A model generated the notes under the pieces. It did no database searches. It was not told the DNA's origin and was given only the letters and a program-made list of their open reading frames with translations. A stretch of 64,000 nt of DNA from Proales similis. Its lineage: Eukaryota > Rotifera > Eurotatoria > Ploima > Proalidae. Position numbers and translations under genes: made by a program. Positions 41,001 through 52,300 of this stretch are shown in pieces. Within the stretch, counting starts at the first letter, position 1. Every line of letters starts with the position of its first letter. The DNA lies in contig JAGVRJ010000012.1 of assembly GCA_019059635.1 (NCBI GenBank), positions 310,001 to 374,000 on the forward strand. Direction: 5' to 3'.

Positions 41001-42256
41001 GTCCAGAGTTCTCTCTTTCAGTGTGTCGACGAGCTCCGAGCGCAGACAGAGGCGCAGATTGGCCCTCAGCGCCTTGAGCAGCTCTTGCACGACCTCGAGT
41101 CGCACCGACTCGTCCGTGTCGTGCGCTCTCGCTTGAACTTGCTTGACAAACTCGGCGTCCAACTCGCTTGCTGTCGCCTGATTTAGAAGAAAGTCGCTGA
41201 TGTGCTGGACGCAAATACGGCGCACCTCTTCGCTGGCGTCGCTGAATCGCTCCAAATAGGCGGTCCAGAGCTGGGGCTGCTTTTGAATGAGCTGCGACTC
41301 CTTCTCGGTGAACATTTTCGACAGCAGCTTTGTGTACTCTCGCCTCTCTTTGGCCTCGTCGCTCTTGAGCTTGAACTCGAGCTGAGGCATGAGCAGCTCG
41401 AGCATTGAGTAGCGCATCGCGTTCACCTCGTAGATCACCACGCACATCTTGTCGCTGATGAACTGCGAGCTGGCCGGCAGCTCGGACGCCGCCCGCGTTC
41501 GACTTGTCATGAATATGCTGTTCAGGTGGTTTTGCACGGCGTACTCGAACTGCTCGCCGGCCTTGCGAACGAGCTGTGCGGCCAGCGCGTGCGCTTCTCT
41601 GTTTGTGCTCTTCATCGGCTCGATCAGGTGCCGCAGGACAGTGTCAATCAGCGGCCCGGACACGTGCTCGCTCTCGTTGAGCAGCGGATGCAGCAGTTCG
41701 AACAGCAGCGATTTGACTTTGGCCGGACTCTTCTCGCCGATCACTCTGAACGCAGTGTCAAACAGACAGACAAGCACTTCGTTGGCGTCCTCGAGCTCCA
41801 GACACAGTTGAAACGTTTTCACGCATTCCAGGTTTTCCAGCAAGTAGAAGTAGCGCTTGAATGACGTGTGCGAGTGCTCGCGCAGGCCCCTAAGCTGAGT
41901 GGCCAGGAACATGAATATTTGCTTGAGATTGCGCGCGTCGTGAAAAGGCGAGTCGGGCGCATTGATTCGAAATATGTCCGCCAGACAGCAGGCGACCAGC
42001 AGCTTAACGTCGTCGTGCTCATGCTCGAGGAAGAGCTCGCTGCCCAGGTACAGACTCAGCTCCTGGTACTTGTCTGGCGCCGACTGGTCGAGGTTCTGAA
42101 AGGCCTGCTGGATTTTCTATTTCGATTCAAAAGTCGTTTAAATGCGCTGCACGAGTAGATGGGAAACTGTCCTACCTTCAATCGTCGAATGAGCTCGTCA
42201 TTTGCGAGTTCGACTTGAATGTCTTTACAGCCCGGCGGGTATTTGATCTCTCTCAT
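38013..42256 (-). CDS. PDS5: Sister chromatid cohesion protein PDS5
   Basis: Two exons, 42176-42256 and 38013-42116 (minus), encode 1394 residues. PDS5 is a HEAT-repeat regulator that binds RAD21 and recruits WAPL, sororin or acetyltransferase activity to cohesin. The start MREIKYPPGCKDIQVELAND matches the PDS5 opening (YPPGVKEI). Conserved repeats include RYFYLLENLECVKTFQ, HLIEPMKSTNREAHALA, YEVNAMRYSMLELLMPQLEF and ERTLDVKVKVRKAAMQGLA. An acidic insert lies near residues 640-700. The C-terminal 170 residues are basic and disordered and include PTRGKRAAAL, an AT-hook-like stretch. Only one intron interrupts a very long gene. The 3' end lies 170 bp from the convergent GUCY1B1 gene. Confidence 0.94.
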
Positions 42257-43266
42257 GATTTCTCAGACTTTTGCTTGTGCCCACTTTGACTCACTGCCAA
42301 GACTGCTAATCCCGATCCAATCCGTGCGTTCATGGTGGCTTTCTCATTCTAAGTGGCCCATGGTGACACCCCACTTGTCTGCATTTCCTTTTTCCTTAAG
42401 AAAACCGACCCACTCCAGAGTTCCCGCCCGCCCTGTAAGCCAGTGCCCATCATTTTTTTTAAGTTGTCTTCTTCCTAATTAGACGCCTCTTCTCGTCCCG
42501 TCTGCCTTGCCAGAGCTTCTTGGTGCATCCAATTTCAAATGCAATTCGGATGGTTATTTTCAATTTTGGACGCCTGCCAATTTAAGCGATTTTAAATTAT
42601 CGAGTTTTGTGCGGTCGATACGAGCCGAAAAGAGAATAATAATAACGGCAATTATAAAAAAAAAACACGAGTGTGTGTGTATTTGATCAAAGTCGGTCGA
42701 GTGTCCGGTAAGGAGAGCGCTTTATGTGCGATTACTAAGGTACGCGATAAAACAAAACAAGGAGTCGGCAGCAACTGCAAATTCTACGCGAGCACGGGCA
42801 GATTGGCGCTTGCTAACGGGACAGTTAATATCGTACCGCACCAAATAGCGCACTGTGGCTCAATTCAAGCCACAAGACTTGAGCTGCACTGATCGCCGCA
42901 ATTATGCAAGTGGCGGCTGGATGGAGAGAGAGAGAGAAAAATTATGTTCTAATGTTCAAGACGCTTTCAAGTGGTGGAATTGAACGAGACCGTTGCTTTC
43001 GCAATTATGAAGCTTCAAGAACATGGTCGCTCGAGGCAGCTGAATGACGCCGATCGTCCTAGACTAGTCGTTCCCTTTGCCACTTTTCTGCCTTGGTGTC
43101 GCAGTGTGTGAGTGTGTGTGTTCAATTTGCCGCCTGAGTCACTCACGTGTTGAAATTGTCTGAAACAACAACGACGAAAATGATGAAATGAGAGAACTGC
43201 GCTAAATAAAGCATTCTGTTTATTTAAAGGAGGCCCGCCGTTTTGCTGAAACAACCTGCTCGAACC
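42257..43266. other. Divergent spacer between PDS5 and the PPM1 phosphatase
   Basis: The two genes diverge from here. The DNA has a poly-A stretch near 42655, a GA run near 42925 and a TG-rich run near 43105. A possible non-coding 5' exon of the phosphatase may lie here, since a CCGCC-rich segment sits just before its ATG. I see no other gene. Confidence 0.4.
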
Positions 43267-44455
43267 ATGGGCCAGACACTGTCCGAACCGATCACTCAGA
43301 AAGAATCGTCTCGCTGTGAAAATGAGCACTTCAAGGTGGGCGCATCCAGCATGCAAGGCTGGCGAATAAGTAAGCAAGCGAGAGAGAGAGCGAATGCTCG
43401 AATCGGGACTTGAGCTCACTGAATGACTTTTACCCGCAGACATGGAAGACGCGCACACGCAACTGCTGAACGTAGACAACGACAAGACAGCCGCCTTCTT
43501 TGCCGTATTCGACGGACACGGAGGCGCTCGCGTGGCTGAATACGCCAGCTGCCATCTTCATCACAAGATTCTTAGTCAGGCCGCCTATCGTAAGTGATTG
43601 GTCACGTTGGCCGCCAGATCGCACCGCTCTAAATTGGGTCAAAAGAGGAAGGAAACATCGCCGAAGCGATCCGCACTGGTTTCTTGCAGCTCGACGAGGC
43701 CATGCTCGACGACGACGAGATGAAAGACGAAATGTCCGGAAGCACTGCGGTCTGCGTTCTTGTTAAAAACCAAAAGCTCTATTGTGTGAGTATCTCCAGA
43801 TAGACGGCGGTGGCTGTGGTCTTTACAAATTTAGACCAATAGGGAAATGTCGGTGACTCGAGGGCGATCGCCAGCGTGTCCGGTCACGTGGAAACGCTGT
43901 CCGAAGATCACAAGCCCAACAATGAGAACGAAGCAAAGCGAATCATGGCCGCCGGCGGCTGGGTCGAATTTAACCGCGTCAACGGCAATCTGGCGCTCTC
44001 GCGTGCCTTCGGAGATTTCGTGTTCAAACGCAACGAGAACAAGCGCGTCGAAGAGCAGATTGTGACCGCCTTGCCGGACGTGTACACTCGAGACCTCACG
44101 TCCGACATCGAGTTCTTGGTGCTTGCCTGCGACGGCATCTGGGACGTGATGACCAACGAAGAGGTTGTCGACTTTGTCCGAATCCGCATCGCCCAGCAAA
44201 TGCCGCCCGAAGTCGTAAGTATTCGTTCAATCTCGAGCGTTCGCCTCCGCACCTCAGTGCTGTGTTGGTTTGTTGCAGATTTGCGAGCAGCTGATGACTC
44301 GCTGTCTTGCGCCTGACTGCCAAATGGGCGGCCTCGGCTGCGACAACATGACCGTGGTGCTTGTATGTATGCTCAACGGCGAGCCCTATGAACGACTCGC
44401 CGAGCGATGTAAACTGCCCTCTTCCAACCCAACGACGAACCACGCCGACTACTAG
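43267..44455 (+). CDS. PPM1A/B-type metal-dependent Ser/Thr phosphatase
   Basis: Five exons, 43267-43369, 43440-43589, 43646-43785, 43843-44214 and 44279-44455, encode 313 residues. These PP2C-class enzymes use two Mn/Mg ions and damp stress-kinase and other pathways. The protein opens MGQTLSEPITQKESS, as in fly alphabet and related PPM1 proteins. The Gly at position 2 suits N-myristoylation. Metal and catalytic motifs are intact: MEDAHT, FFAVFDGHGG, GNVGDSRA, LACDGIWDVMTNEEVVDFV and GCDNMTVVLV. The C-terminal extension is short compared with vertebrate PPM1A. Confidence 0.93.
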
Positions 44456-45266
44456 GCGGCCTCTATTCTAAAGTCACCTTGCGCTTGGTCCCCTGCAACT
44501 TTTCAACTCTTTCTCCTCTCTTTCCTCTTGTTCTCTTTGTCTCTCTCTTTCTCTCTTTCTCTCTCTCTGTCGCTCGTTTGAAATAATTTCTAGTTATGTT
44601 GTTGTTTATCGCTTCGGTTTTACTCTGCTGCCTGCCTATCGAACTAAAGCAAAAAGAAAACGATCGCTCAGACGAACGCCCTTTTTTTTATTTCACTTGG
44701 ATCAATAAAACCCGTTGGACGTTTGAACTTTGGCTTTTTTTCATCAGCCTCAACTCGCTTGTTCGTTTCATTTCATTTGGTTGGTTTGATGGGAGTAGGG
44801 CTCGAACAGCCTTTTCAAGCCACTTCGACTGCTCTGCCCGATCACGGCCAACATAAGCATCGGCCCGCCTCGTCGGTTCACGCCGTCGAGCGTATTATGG
44901 AAGAGCTCTCATTTGTCGACGCGGTCAAGGACGTTCGGAGAGCGAATATGAATCGAAAGGGCGGGAGTGCATCCAACGTCCGTTTTGGCGCGTGTTGGCG
45001 CTCACTAATTCACGATCACAACGTTTAGTTGTTTCTAACACAATCACCATTTCTAGCTTTAGTTCGAGCAGATCGTCGCGCTGAGCATTAGAAGAGAAAG
45101 AGAGGGAGCGAGATACAACACTGAATGTGATTGTTGCTAAGCCTACTAAACTGCGTCTCTTCGTTTAGAGTATTGAAGGCGAGAGAGAGACAGAGAAAGA
45201 GGCAAGTCCCCAAGGCGGTAAAAAGCAGACCAAATTCCGAAGCGATTTTCGACACACAGAATAGAC
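44456..45266. other. Intergenic region with one weak small ORF
   Basis: It holds the phosphatase 3' UTR, TC-rich and T-rich tracts, and the cyclin A promoter. One ATG-initiated frame at 44789-45028 would give 79 residues (MGVGLEQPFQATSTALPD at its start). It has no recognisable family and no splice or TATA support, so I do not annotate it as a gene. Confidence 0.35.
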
Positions 45267-46598
45267 ATGTCGAAGCGTCAAGCACTCGGAGTACTCTCCA
45301 ACGCCAACGGGTTTGGCAATGGCCGCACAACACGACCGAATAAGGCGAATGCAGCGCTCGGCGCCGCGACGGTCTTCAACGGCGCGTTCGCCGACGAGAA
45401 CGAGCCACCGCAGTATGTGCAGCAAAAGCAGCTGCCGCAGTGTCAGAGCGGCGACTGCGAGTTTGAGATTTTCCGCGATGAGCCGACACAAGCGTGTGTG
45501 GAGGCGATGGCGGTTGCGTTCGAGCGCCAGCCGAGCTCGGGCTCAATGAACAAAGAGAACGTGCCCGATGTGTGGCCGTCCAATGAGCCCAGCCATGAAG
45601 GCTTCACGCGACTCGGCTCGTTCGAGAATTTCGCCGAGCCAGTTCTCATGGACTCGTCCGTATCCACACACAACGAGAGCTCTCCAATGATGCTGGACGA
45701 CACGATTCGCACTCAGGCGTCGTCCTGGACTGAGAGCGACGAAGAGGAAGAGATGAGCCTGCAGCAGCTTGCCGAGGTCGCCTTCCTGTCGTGTCGTGAA
45801 TACCGCGCCGAGGCCATCGAATACATGCGCCAAGTGGAGAAGATCTGCCGGCCCAGAGTGAACTACATGCGCAAGCAGCAGGACATAAACGAGTCGATGA
45901 GATCGATTCTGGTCGACTGGATGGTCGAGGTCTGCGAAGAGTACATGTTGGACGTTGAGACTCTTTATCTGGCCGTCAACTACACAGACCGCTTTCTGTC
46001 TCAGATGAGTGTGCTACGCGGCAAACTGCAGCTTGTCGGCACGGCCAGCATGTATGTGGCGAGCAAGTGCGAGGAGATCACGCCGCCCGACGTCGCCGAG
46101 TTTGTCTACATCACAGACGACACGTACAGCAAGAAGCAAGTGCTGCGCATGGAGCATCTCCTTCTCAAAGTGCTCGAATTCAAAATGAACCCGCCAACCG
46201 CAAACTGGTTTCTCAGCGTCTACTTGAATTTGATCAAAGAGCAGGCGCGTCCCAATCACATGAAGCGCGTCGAGTGTCTGGCGCGCTACGCGGCCGAGCT
46301 GACCCTGCTCGACGGCGAGACCTTTCTCGCCTATCTGCCGAGCCAGGTGGCGGCCAGTGCCATCTACCTGGCGCTGCTCCTCACCGGAGAGCATTGGACC
46401 GAGGCGATCGCCTCCATTTGCGGCTACAGTCTTCAGCTCAACGAGCTCAAGTCGTGTATAATTGACATGCATTTGAACATGCGACGAGCAGCCCAGCACT
46501 CGCAGCAGGCCATTCAGGAGAAATACAAACAGGACAAGTATTTGGGTGTTGCGCGCATGGCCTTGCCGGCCGACTTGCCAAAATTTATTTACCAGTGA
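45267..46598 (+). CDS. CCNA: Cyclin A
   Basis: An intronless frame of 443 residues. Cyclin A activates CDK2/CDK1 in S phase and mitosis. A destruction box fits RxxLxxLxN exactly at residues 4-12 (RQALGVLSN), right at the N-terminus. An acidic Ser-rich linker follows. The two cyclin boxes are clear: MRSILVDWMVEVCEEYMLD with the MRAIL-like patch, YTDRFLSQMSVLRGKLQLVG, ASKCEEITPPDVAEFVYITD and FLSVYLNLIKEQA. The end DLPKFIYQ is adjacent to a TGA that could otherwise resemble a donor; I take it as the true stop. AATAAA lies near 46797. The absence of introns matches RAD21 and ATP7 in the same window. Confidence 0.95.
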   Translation: MSKRQALGVLSNANGFGNGRTTRPNKANAALGAATVFNGAFADENEPPQYVQQKQLPQCQSGDCEFEIFRDEPTQACVEAMAVAFERQPSSGSMNKENVPDVWPSNEPSHEGFTRLGSFENFAEPVLMDSSVSTHNESSPMMLDDTIRTQASSWTESDEEEEMSLQQLAEVAFLSCREYRAEAIEYMRQVEKICRPRVNYMRKQQDINESMRSILVDWMVEVCEEYMLDVETLYLAVNYTDRFLSQMSVLRGKLQLVGTASMYVASKCEEITPPDVAEFVYITDDTYSKKQVLRMEHLLLKVLEFKMNPPTANWFLSVYLNLIKEQARPNHMKRVECLARYAAELTLLDGETFLAYLPSQVAASAIYLALLLTGEHWTEAIASICGYSLQLNELKSCIIDMHLNMRRAAQHSQQAIQEKYKQDKYLGVARMALPADLPKFIYQ

Positions 46599-48231
46599 GT
46601 CGATGATGAGTCGGCGCCGGACGCAGACCTGTCAATAGAGTCTGTGTTCATATTTTACGTCAATCAATGCAATTTTCAGCAATTTCTGTAATTGAGCTGT
46701 AATTGAGTTTCTGCAATGAGAATACTCTGCGTCAACGAGCCTGAGGCTGGCGATTCAAATGTTAGTTCTTAAGTTAGTTAGTTTTACTGCTGGTTGAATA
46801 AAGAGCAACTCGTTCATTCTCTCTGTTCTATGCACACGGCTTTGTCAACATGATTATCGGTGCCTCGCACCGCGCTCTTGCACTCATTCAACTGACAAAC
46901 AGCTGCTGCTCTTGTTTCTACCTCGCTTCCTAACACGCAATGACGATGTACGATGGTGACCTCAACTGCTCACCTCATCGAGTTTTATGCTCAATATATT
47001 TATTCGTAAATCTTAATGCCGTTGCCTGCCTGAAACGCCAACCAGCCAGCCAGCCAGCCTCAGTGCCAGCCAGCCAGTCCGCCTGAATGCCTGCTTACCA
47101 GCGCCTGACTGACTGGCGCTCTTGCCCACAGTTGAACTTCCTTATTCCTTATTGATTCAAATTGATCTTTAATACTTATTGTTCATTTAATTCGATCAAT
47201 TGTTCTTAATAATTCAATAAAAACAGCAACAAACAAACAAAAGTTACTCCAACTGCAGCGAGCTACAGGTCGACGCCGACTTGAGAAATTCAATCTCTTC
47301 ACTCGGGCGTGTGTGTGTTTTATATTTCTAAATTGAGGCATTGTTCTGAGCTGGAGCTAGATTCATAATGAACGACCAGTCACCGTCGACACACACACAC
47401 GCACTTTCAACTCGTCCAAATCCGCTACATAGCCATTCAAAGCATTCAAGCGCTCAAACATTCAATGCAAATTAAAATGTCAAACTGGTCAAGTTAAGAA
47501 CATGGCATCAGCATGTCACTTGAGAGGCTCATCATCGTCGCTCTGTCCATTGACGTCTACTCTCGTCCATTCATCGTTTTTTTTTAAAAAGAACGAAGAA
47601 GAAGTGAAAATAGAAAGAAAATAGAAAAAAAAAAGAGAAAGAGTCTTAACCCTTCACTCTTCTCGAACCGAGTAGACGGCTGCATGAACCAGGGGCCCGA
47701 CGACGACGAAGCGGGTCATTCATATTCTTGCGCAGAGCATATTTGTCGCTCGCGGCGCTATTTGCACGCATTTCATAAATATTACCCAAAATTGCATGAA
47801 CAAATAGTGGTGACCAACACCGACGCCAGTGACGCCGCGAGCCGCGTTTATAAGTAGGGCGGCGCGTTGTAAGTTGCTTAAACGCGAGATTAAATGGCGG
47901 CGGCCGGCCCACTCAATCGCCTAGAAGAGGTTCAGCGTGGCTACCGTCGGCCACCGCCACCACCGCCGCCCTAGTCGTCTCTGCTTACTTGCTTGCTGCA
48001 TTGCGCCGGTACACTTGTAGCCGAGTCTTATTAAGTTCGACCGCGCCCTCGCCTTATCTCTTTAATCGCTCCAATTAGCCGCTATCTCTCCCTCCCTTCC
48101 TGCCTCTGTCGGCCCTCTCCGCCATCTCTTTTGCTCGTCCGATTCAGATCAAGTCAACCAACAGGCAATTTCTGTCCACAATGTTGCTCGACATTTTCCC
48201 GCCCTCTTTATTTCTTTGCTCATTTCTAGAC
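46599..48231. other. 1.6 kb gene-free region and promoter of the next gene
   Basis: It contains a CCAG tetranucleotide run at about 47040-47062, CA repeats, A-rich DNA near 47580-47640 and a TATA-like TTTATAAG near 47847. A very good splice acceptor (CTTTGCTCATTTCTAG) ends at 48229. A non-coding 5' exon of the following gene therefore probably lies in this spacer. No coding exon was found. Confidence 0.4.
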
Positions 48232-49020
48232 ATGCTCGGCCCTATTGCCGCCTCTCGCAAGCCAACGAGCAGTAACAGCAACCGCAAAGTGAGCTCGCAT
48301 CACCGCAGCGCGTCTAAATCGGAGAGACGAGCCCGACGTTCGCACGAAAGCGCCCAGCGTCGTCGCATAAGTTCGCTTGCACATCTGAACGCTTCTCTTG
48401 TTAAGCCAATGGAAGAGAGCGAGCATCAGAGTCCGCTCATAAATGCCCATCTAGCCTTCAACGCCGCCTTTAAACGCTCAATCCAGCAGCTTACGGTTTC
48501 TCCTCAGTTCAGATCGGGTCCAATCGAGGCCAGCAGACAAGAGACGCTCTGTCTTAACATGGCTGCTCAGTCAAGCGGCCAATACGACGTTCTGTTCAAA
48601 CGAATTTCCAAACAAACCGACTTGGGATATTGCAGAGCCCAGTTCAAAGGCCGCAAGTGTTCCTCTCCTAATCATCAAGCGCAAATTCGACATCAAACAC
48701 AAGACCAGAGAGCGCAAGTGCCAGAAGAAGAACACATACGGCCGCGATTGAAACGCCAGGCTTCAGTAAGCGAAGAGTCAAGCCGGTCGGAGTCGATGAA
48801 ACAAGTCGTCGCTCAAACCGACCAAGGGCATGTGGACAACATTACCGAGTGCATTGGCGAACAGGAGCCCGAGGCCGTACCGGTGCCTCAGCCGCGGAGC
48901 GTCTATTTCACTTATTTGCCAAGTCTCCACGTCGGTCGAAATGAAGAGGTAAGAGCGAAGGAAGAGCGCTTTTGCTCACCGTCTTTTGATAGGACAGAGT
49001 ACTTAACCCAGCGCGTTTAA
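48232..49020 (+). CDS. Disordered N-terminal exon, probably of the RhoGEF gene
   Basis: The frame starts MLGPIAASRKPTSS two bases after a strong acceptor at 48229 and stays open to 49020. It is basic and Ser/Arg-rich at first, then polar, and contains GYCRAQFKGRKCSS and PRSVYFTYLPSLHVG. No domain is recognised. A GTAAG donor at 48949 would end the exon in phase 0, and an acceptor at 49356 in phase 0 would join it to the RhoGEF exon (RQQQQHPLEMSEEL). In that reading it is the N-terminus of the RhoGEF. Otherwise it is a separate 262-residue protein. Confidence 0.5.
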   Translation: MLGPIAASRKPTSSNSNRKVSSHHRSASKSERRARRSHESAQRRRISSLAHLNASLVKPMEESEHQSPLINAHLAFNAAFKRSIQQLTVSPQFRSGPIEASRQETLCLNMAAQSSGQYDVLFKRISKQTDLGYCRAQFKGRKCSSPNHQAQIRHQTQDQRAQVPEEEHIRPRLKRQASVSEESSRSESMKQVVAQTDQGHVDNITECIGEQEPEAVPVPQPRSVYFTYLPSLHVGRNEEVRAKEERFCSPSFDRTEYLTQRV

Positions 49021-49314
49021 ATACGAGTCTGATGAAGAAGCCTATTTAGTCGACACTGATTTATTTGGAGCGAAGCTCGCTGACCGCCTTTTGCTGACGC
49101 TCCTAATTAACTTGAATGAATTGGACAATGATGAATAAGATAAACGAGCCTCTCAGTCTCCCCCCTTTCTCTCTCTCTCTCAGCCTCTAATGACTTGTGC
49201 GTCTTCTCATTCAACTCGGATCAAACTCTTTCTGCTCGTTTTACGTCTGTTTCATCCGCATTAGTTGCGAGCAGCTCCCTGAGCCCATCTGGTTGCGCTT
49301 ATTCAATTTTACCA

Positions 49315-52300
49315 ATGTCATCACAAGCAGCAATAGACGCAGGCAGAAATCGCCAGAGGCAGCAGCAACAGCACCCGCTTGAGATGAGCGAAGAACTTGC
49401 TGATCTTATGTCCAAGAATGAAGAGTTCTCTCGGCTCAGGGCACTGCCTGTCGATCTCTCTGTTCAGCATTCGCTGTTCTGGGCCCGAAGAGTCGACTTT
49501 CGGCCTAGTTCGACTTCGCCGCTTACATGCAAGAACAAGCTGCAGCAAATAAAAAAGAATCACCGCCTGAAGCAGCAAAACCAACAGAGACGGCAAGCTC
49601 AGCAGCTGCACGAGCAACGACAGCGCCAGCAAAGGAAGCAAAATAGGCGTGCCAAGGAGAAATGCAACGAAGTTTACAATATCCTGTTTTGCAAATCGGC
49701 CAGTCGAGCCAATTCGAAAGCGGCCACACGCAAAGGACCAGTGGCTTTAAGCTCTGGCCAGAATAAGGCGTCCAGACAGGAATGGTTTTGGTCGGCAAGA
49801 CGTGAATTGCCACGCCCAGAATTGGCCTTGGCCTCAGCGAATGCGTTCACAAACTTCTCAAGCGATTCATTCCTTCTGTCCTCGCGTCCCAAATTACTCG
49901 AGTTCGAGCCTCGAGCTTCAGCCCATCGCGGCTCATCGTGGCTCTCTATGTCCACGAACAGTGTCAAGGCAATTGTTAGGAGTCACTCTTTCTATTTGTC
50001 CTTTTTTTAATTGCACTCAAACTTTAATGCCGGCTAATTCTGATTTTGAATTTCGCTTTTAATTGAGCAGAGGCCCGACTCCGATGACCAAACGGCGCGC
50101 ATCCGTTCAGCTGAAGAAGATCCAGTCGAACCCGACCATGTAGCGTCATCTGCTCCAAGCGAGGAAGAAACAGGCGCCGACAACAACAACAACAACAAAG
50201 AAGAGTCGACTAATTCGTCGAGCGGATTGACGCAAGTCTCAAGGCTGCGTGAAAACACGCCGCCCAGAGTCTCCTCGTCTTCATCACACTCGGTCGGAGC
50301 CGAGTATGAATAGTAACCAAGCGAGCCAAGCTCTTTCCAGTCGTTCGTTTCTAATGGTGTCCATTGCACGACTTGAAGCATAATCGTGGAAGAGACAGAC
50401 TCGGATCGAAAACGCTTGGCCAAGAGCCGGGCCATCGACGAGCTCATCCAGACCGAGATGGACTATTACCAGGTGTTGAAGCTTTTGAACGACGTCTACT
50501 TGGACGAGTCGGCCGACACTGTGGTAAGTGGCCGTTTTGATTCGACCTGCTCGTCTGGTCAAAAATTGAATGAATGGCCGTTGGCCAAATCGGTTTTCAA
50601 AGCTCAGCCAAGAGCAGAAGGAGGCCGTATTCTGTAATCTGAAGCAGATCATGCAGCTCTCGAGCAGTTTGCTCAACGATTTCGAGGACAACATTCTGAA
50701 CCAGTCGTTTGAGAATGTGCGAATCGGACGATGCTTTGGCGCCAACCTGCATCGGATCAAGCACGAGTATGCGCACTACGCTCAGAATATTGAGTTCGCC
50801 AGCGCCTCGTTGGACAAAGTAAATGCCCACCAACTCTTAAGCACATAAGCTCCTAGTCAAAGCGAAGCGACAAAAAAAGCTCAACAAGAGTGCGGAGATG
50901 GCCGAGTTCATCGAGAACGGACTGAGAATATTGCGGCGGGAGACACCGGGCGCATTTGACATTCGCTCGCTCTTGCTCAAGCCCATTCAACGCGTGCTCA
51001 AGTATCCGCTTTTGTTGCAAGAGCTCATCAAGGTAAGCGTCGCTCTTGGTGTCCTGCTCTGGACTTGGTTCATTTCAGCTTGATGTAAAGCTCAGCGAGC
51101 CGAACGACGCCGATCTGAACGAGTTGAAAGAGGCGCTCGAGTCAATGCAACAGGTCGCTGCCTACATAAATGAGATAAAGCGTCGCCATGAGCTCGGTAG
51201 GCTACCGCCGGCTCTTTTTTCTCGTTTATTCTCTGACCTTGCAATTCAAGTGGCCAAGTACAGTCGGCAGCAGAAAGAGTCGGTCAAGCTGAGCGAACGA
51301 ATGTCGAAACTGTCCATTCGATCGGTGATCAAAAAGTCAAACCGAATCACAATGAAGCTCAGCCACGTGTTCAAGCTTAGCACTGACAGCGTAACTAGAC
51401 CAGTTCAAGTCTAACTGAGCCCATTCTAATCGAAGAACCAAAGTCAATGAGCGACGACCGCTTCTCTCTGCTCGAGGTGCGCTTCAGGGCGCAGGAGAAA
51501 ATGATTCGACTAATGGGCCGCGACTGCTTGAGTTACATCTCTTCGTTGAAGGTCACAATCGGCCCCTTTTCGTTTGCTTTGGTTGTTTGTTAATAGCTGG
51601 CATTGTTCAGGAGGTATTCAAAGGCCAAACCATAACCGCCGAGTCATTTCACGAATTTTATGGCGAGTGCGAGTCGACTCGTGTGAGCAACTATGTCCTC
51701 CTGCACTCGTCCATCTGCAGTCCGATATTCGCCGACTGTGTAATTAGAACTTTGCAACGTCTCTTAATCTCTTCTATTCGCTCACACAAATCAAAACGCA
51801 CAAAAAAGGTGAAGCGCGTAAGAGAACTGGTCGTCTCTCCGCTCGACAAGCTCGCCAAATGCTTGGAGATTCCGTCCAAGTTAATTGAGAAACGCCAAGA
51901 CAAACTGCTCGACTTTGAGTTCGCTCGGCTGAGTTTTGAAAAGCAAAAGGCGAAAGGAAATGTAAATCGAGCGGTAATCAAATGACCTGCGCCCTAAAGA
52001 GCCTTGAGGTTAAACTTGAGAGTAAAAGATCCACGAGAATCTGGTCGAAGCCCAGCGAACATACGAGGCGCTCAACAATCAGCTGCTGGACGAGCTGCCG
52101 CGTCTAATAAAGAAATGCTCGACAATTCTGAACGCGTGTCAGCGAGCGTTCTTCTTCATTGTGTTGAACATTCACAGCCAGATGCAAGCGGAAATGAGCG
52201 CCTTGCTGAGACAGGTGCGCGAGGTGTTCCATCAGCCCACACAATCAAACGGTCGATCGAATTGCGGTCTAAACACAATCAGAAATAATTTCGAACGGCA

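Noticed and set aside
44789-45028. Possible 79-residue gene between the phosphatase and cyclin A
   Set aside because: ATG-initiated and open but without recognisable motifs, TATA element or splice support; kept only as a note in the spacer entry.
47646-47912. Minus-strand open frame in the cyclin A downstream spacer
   Set aside because: Arg-rich composition typical of random open frames and no continuing exon.
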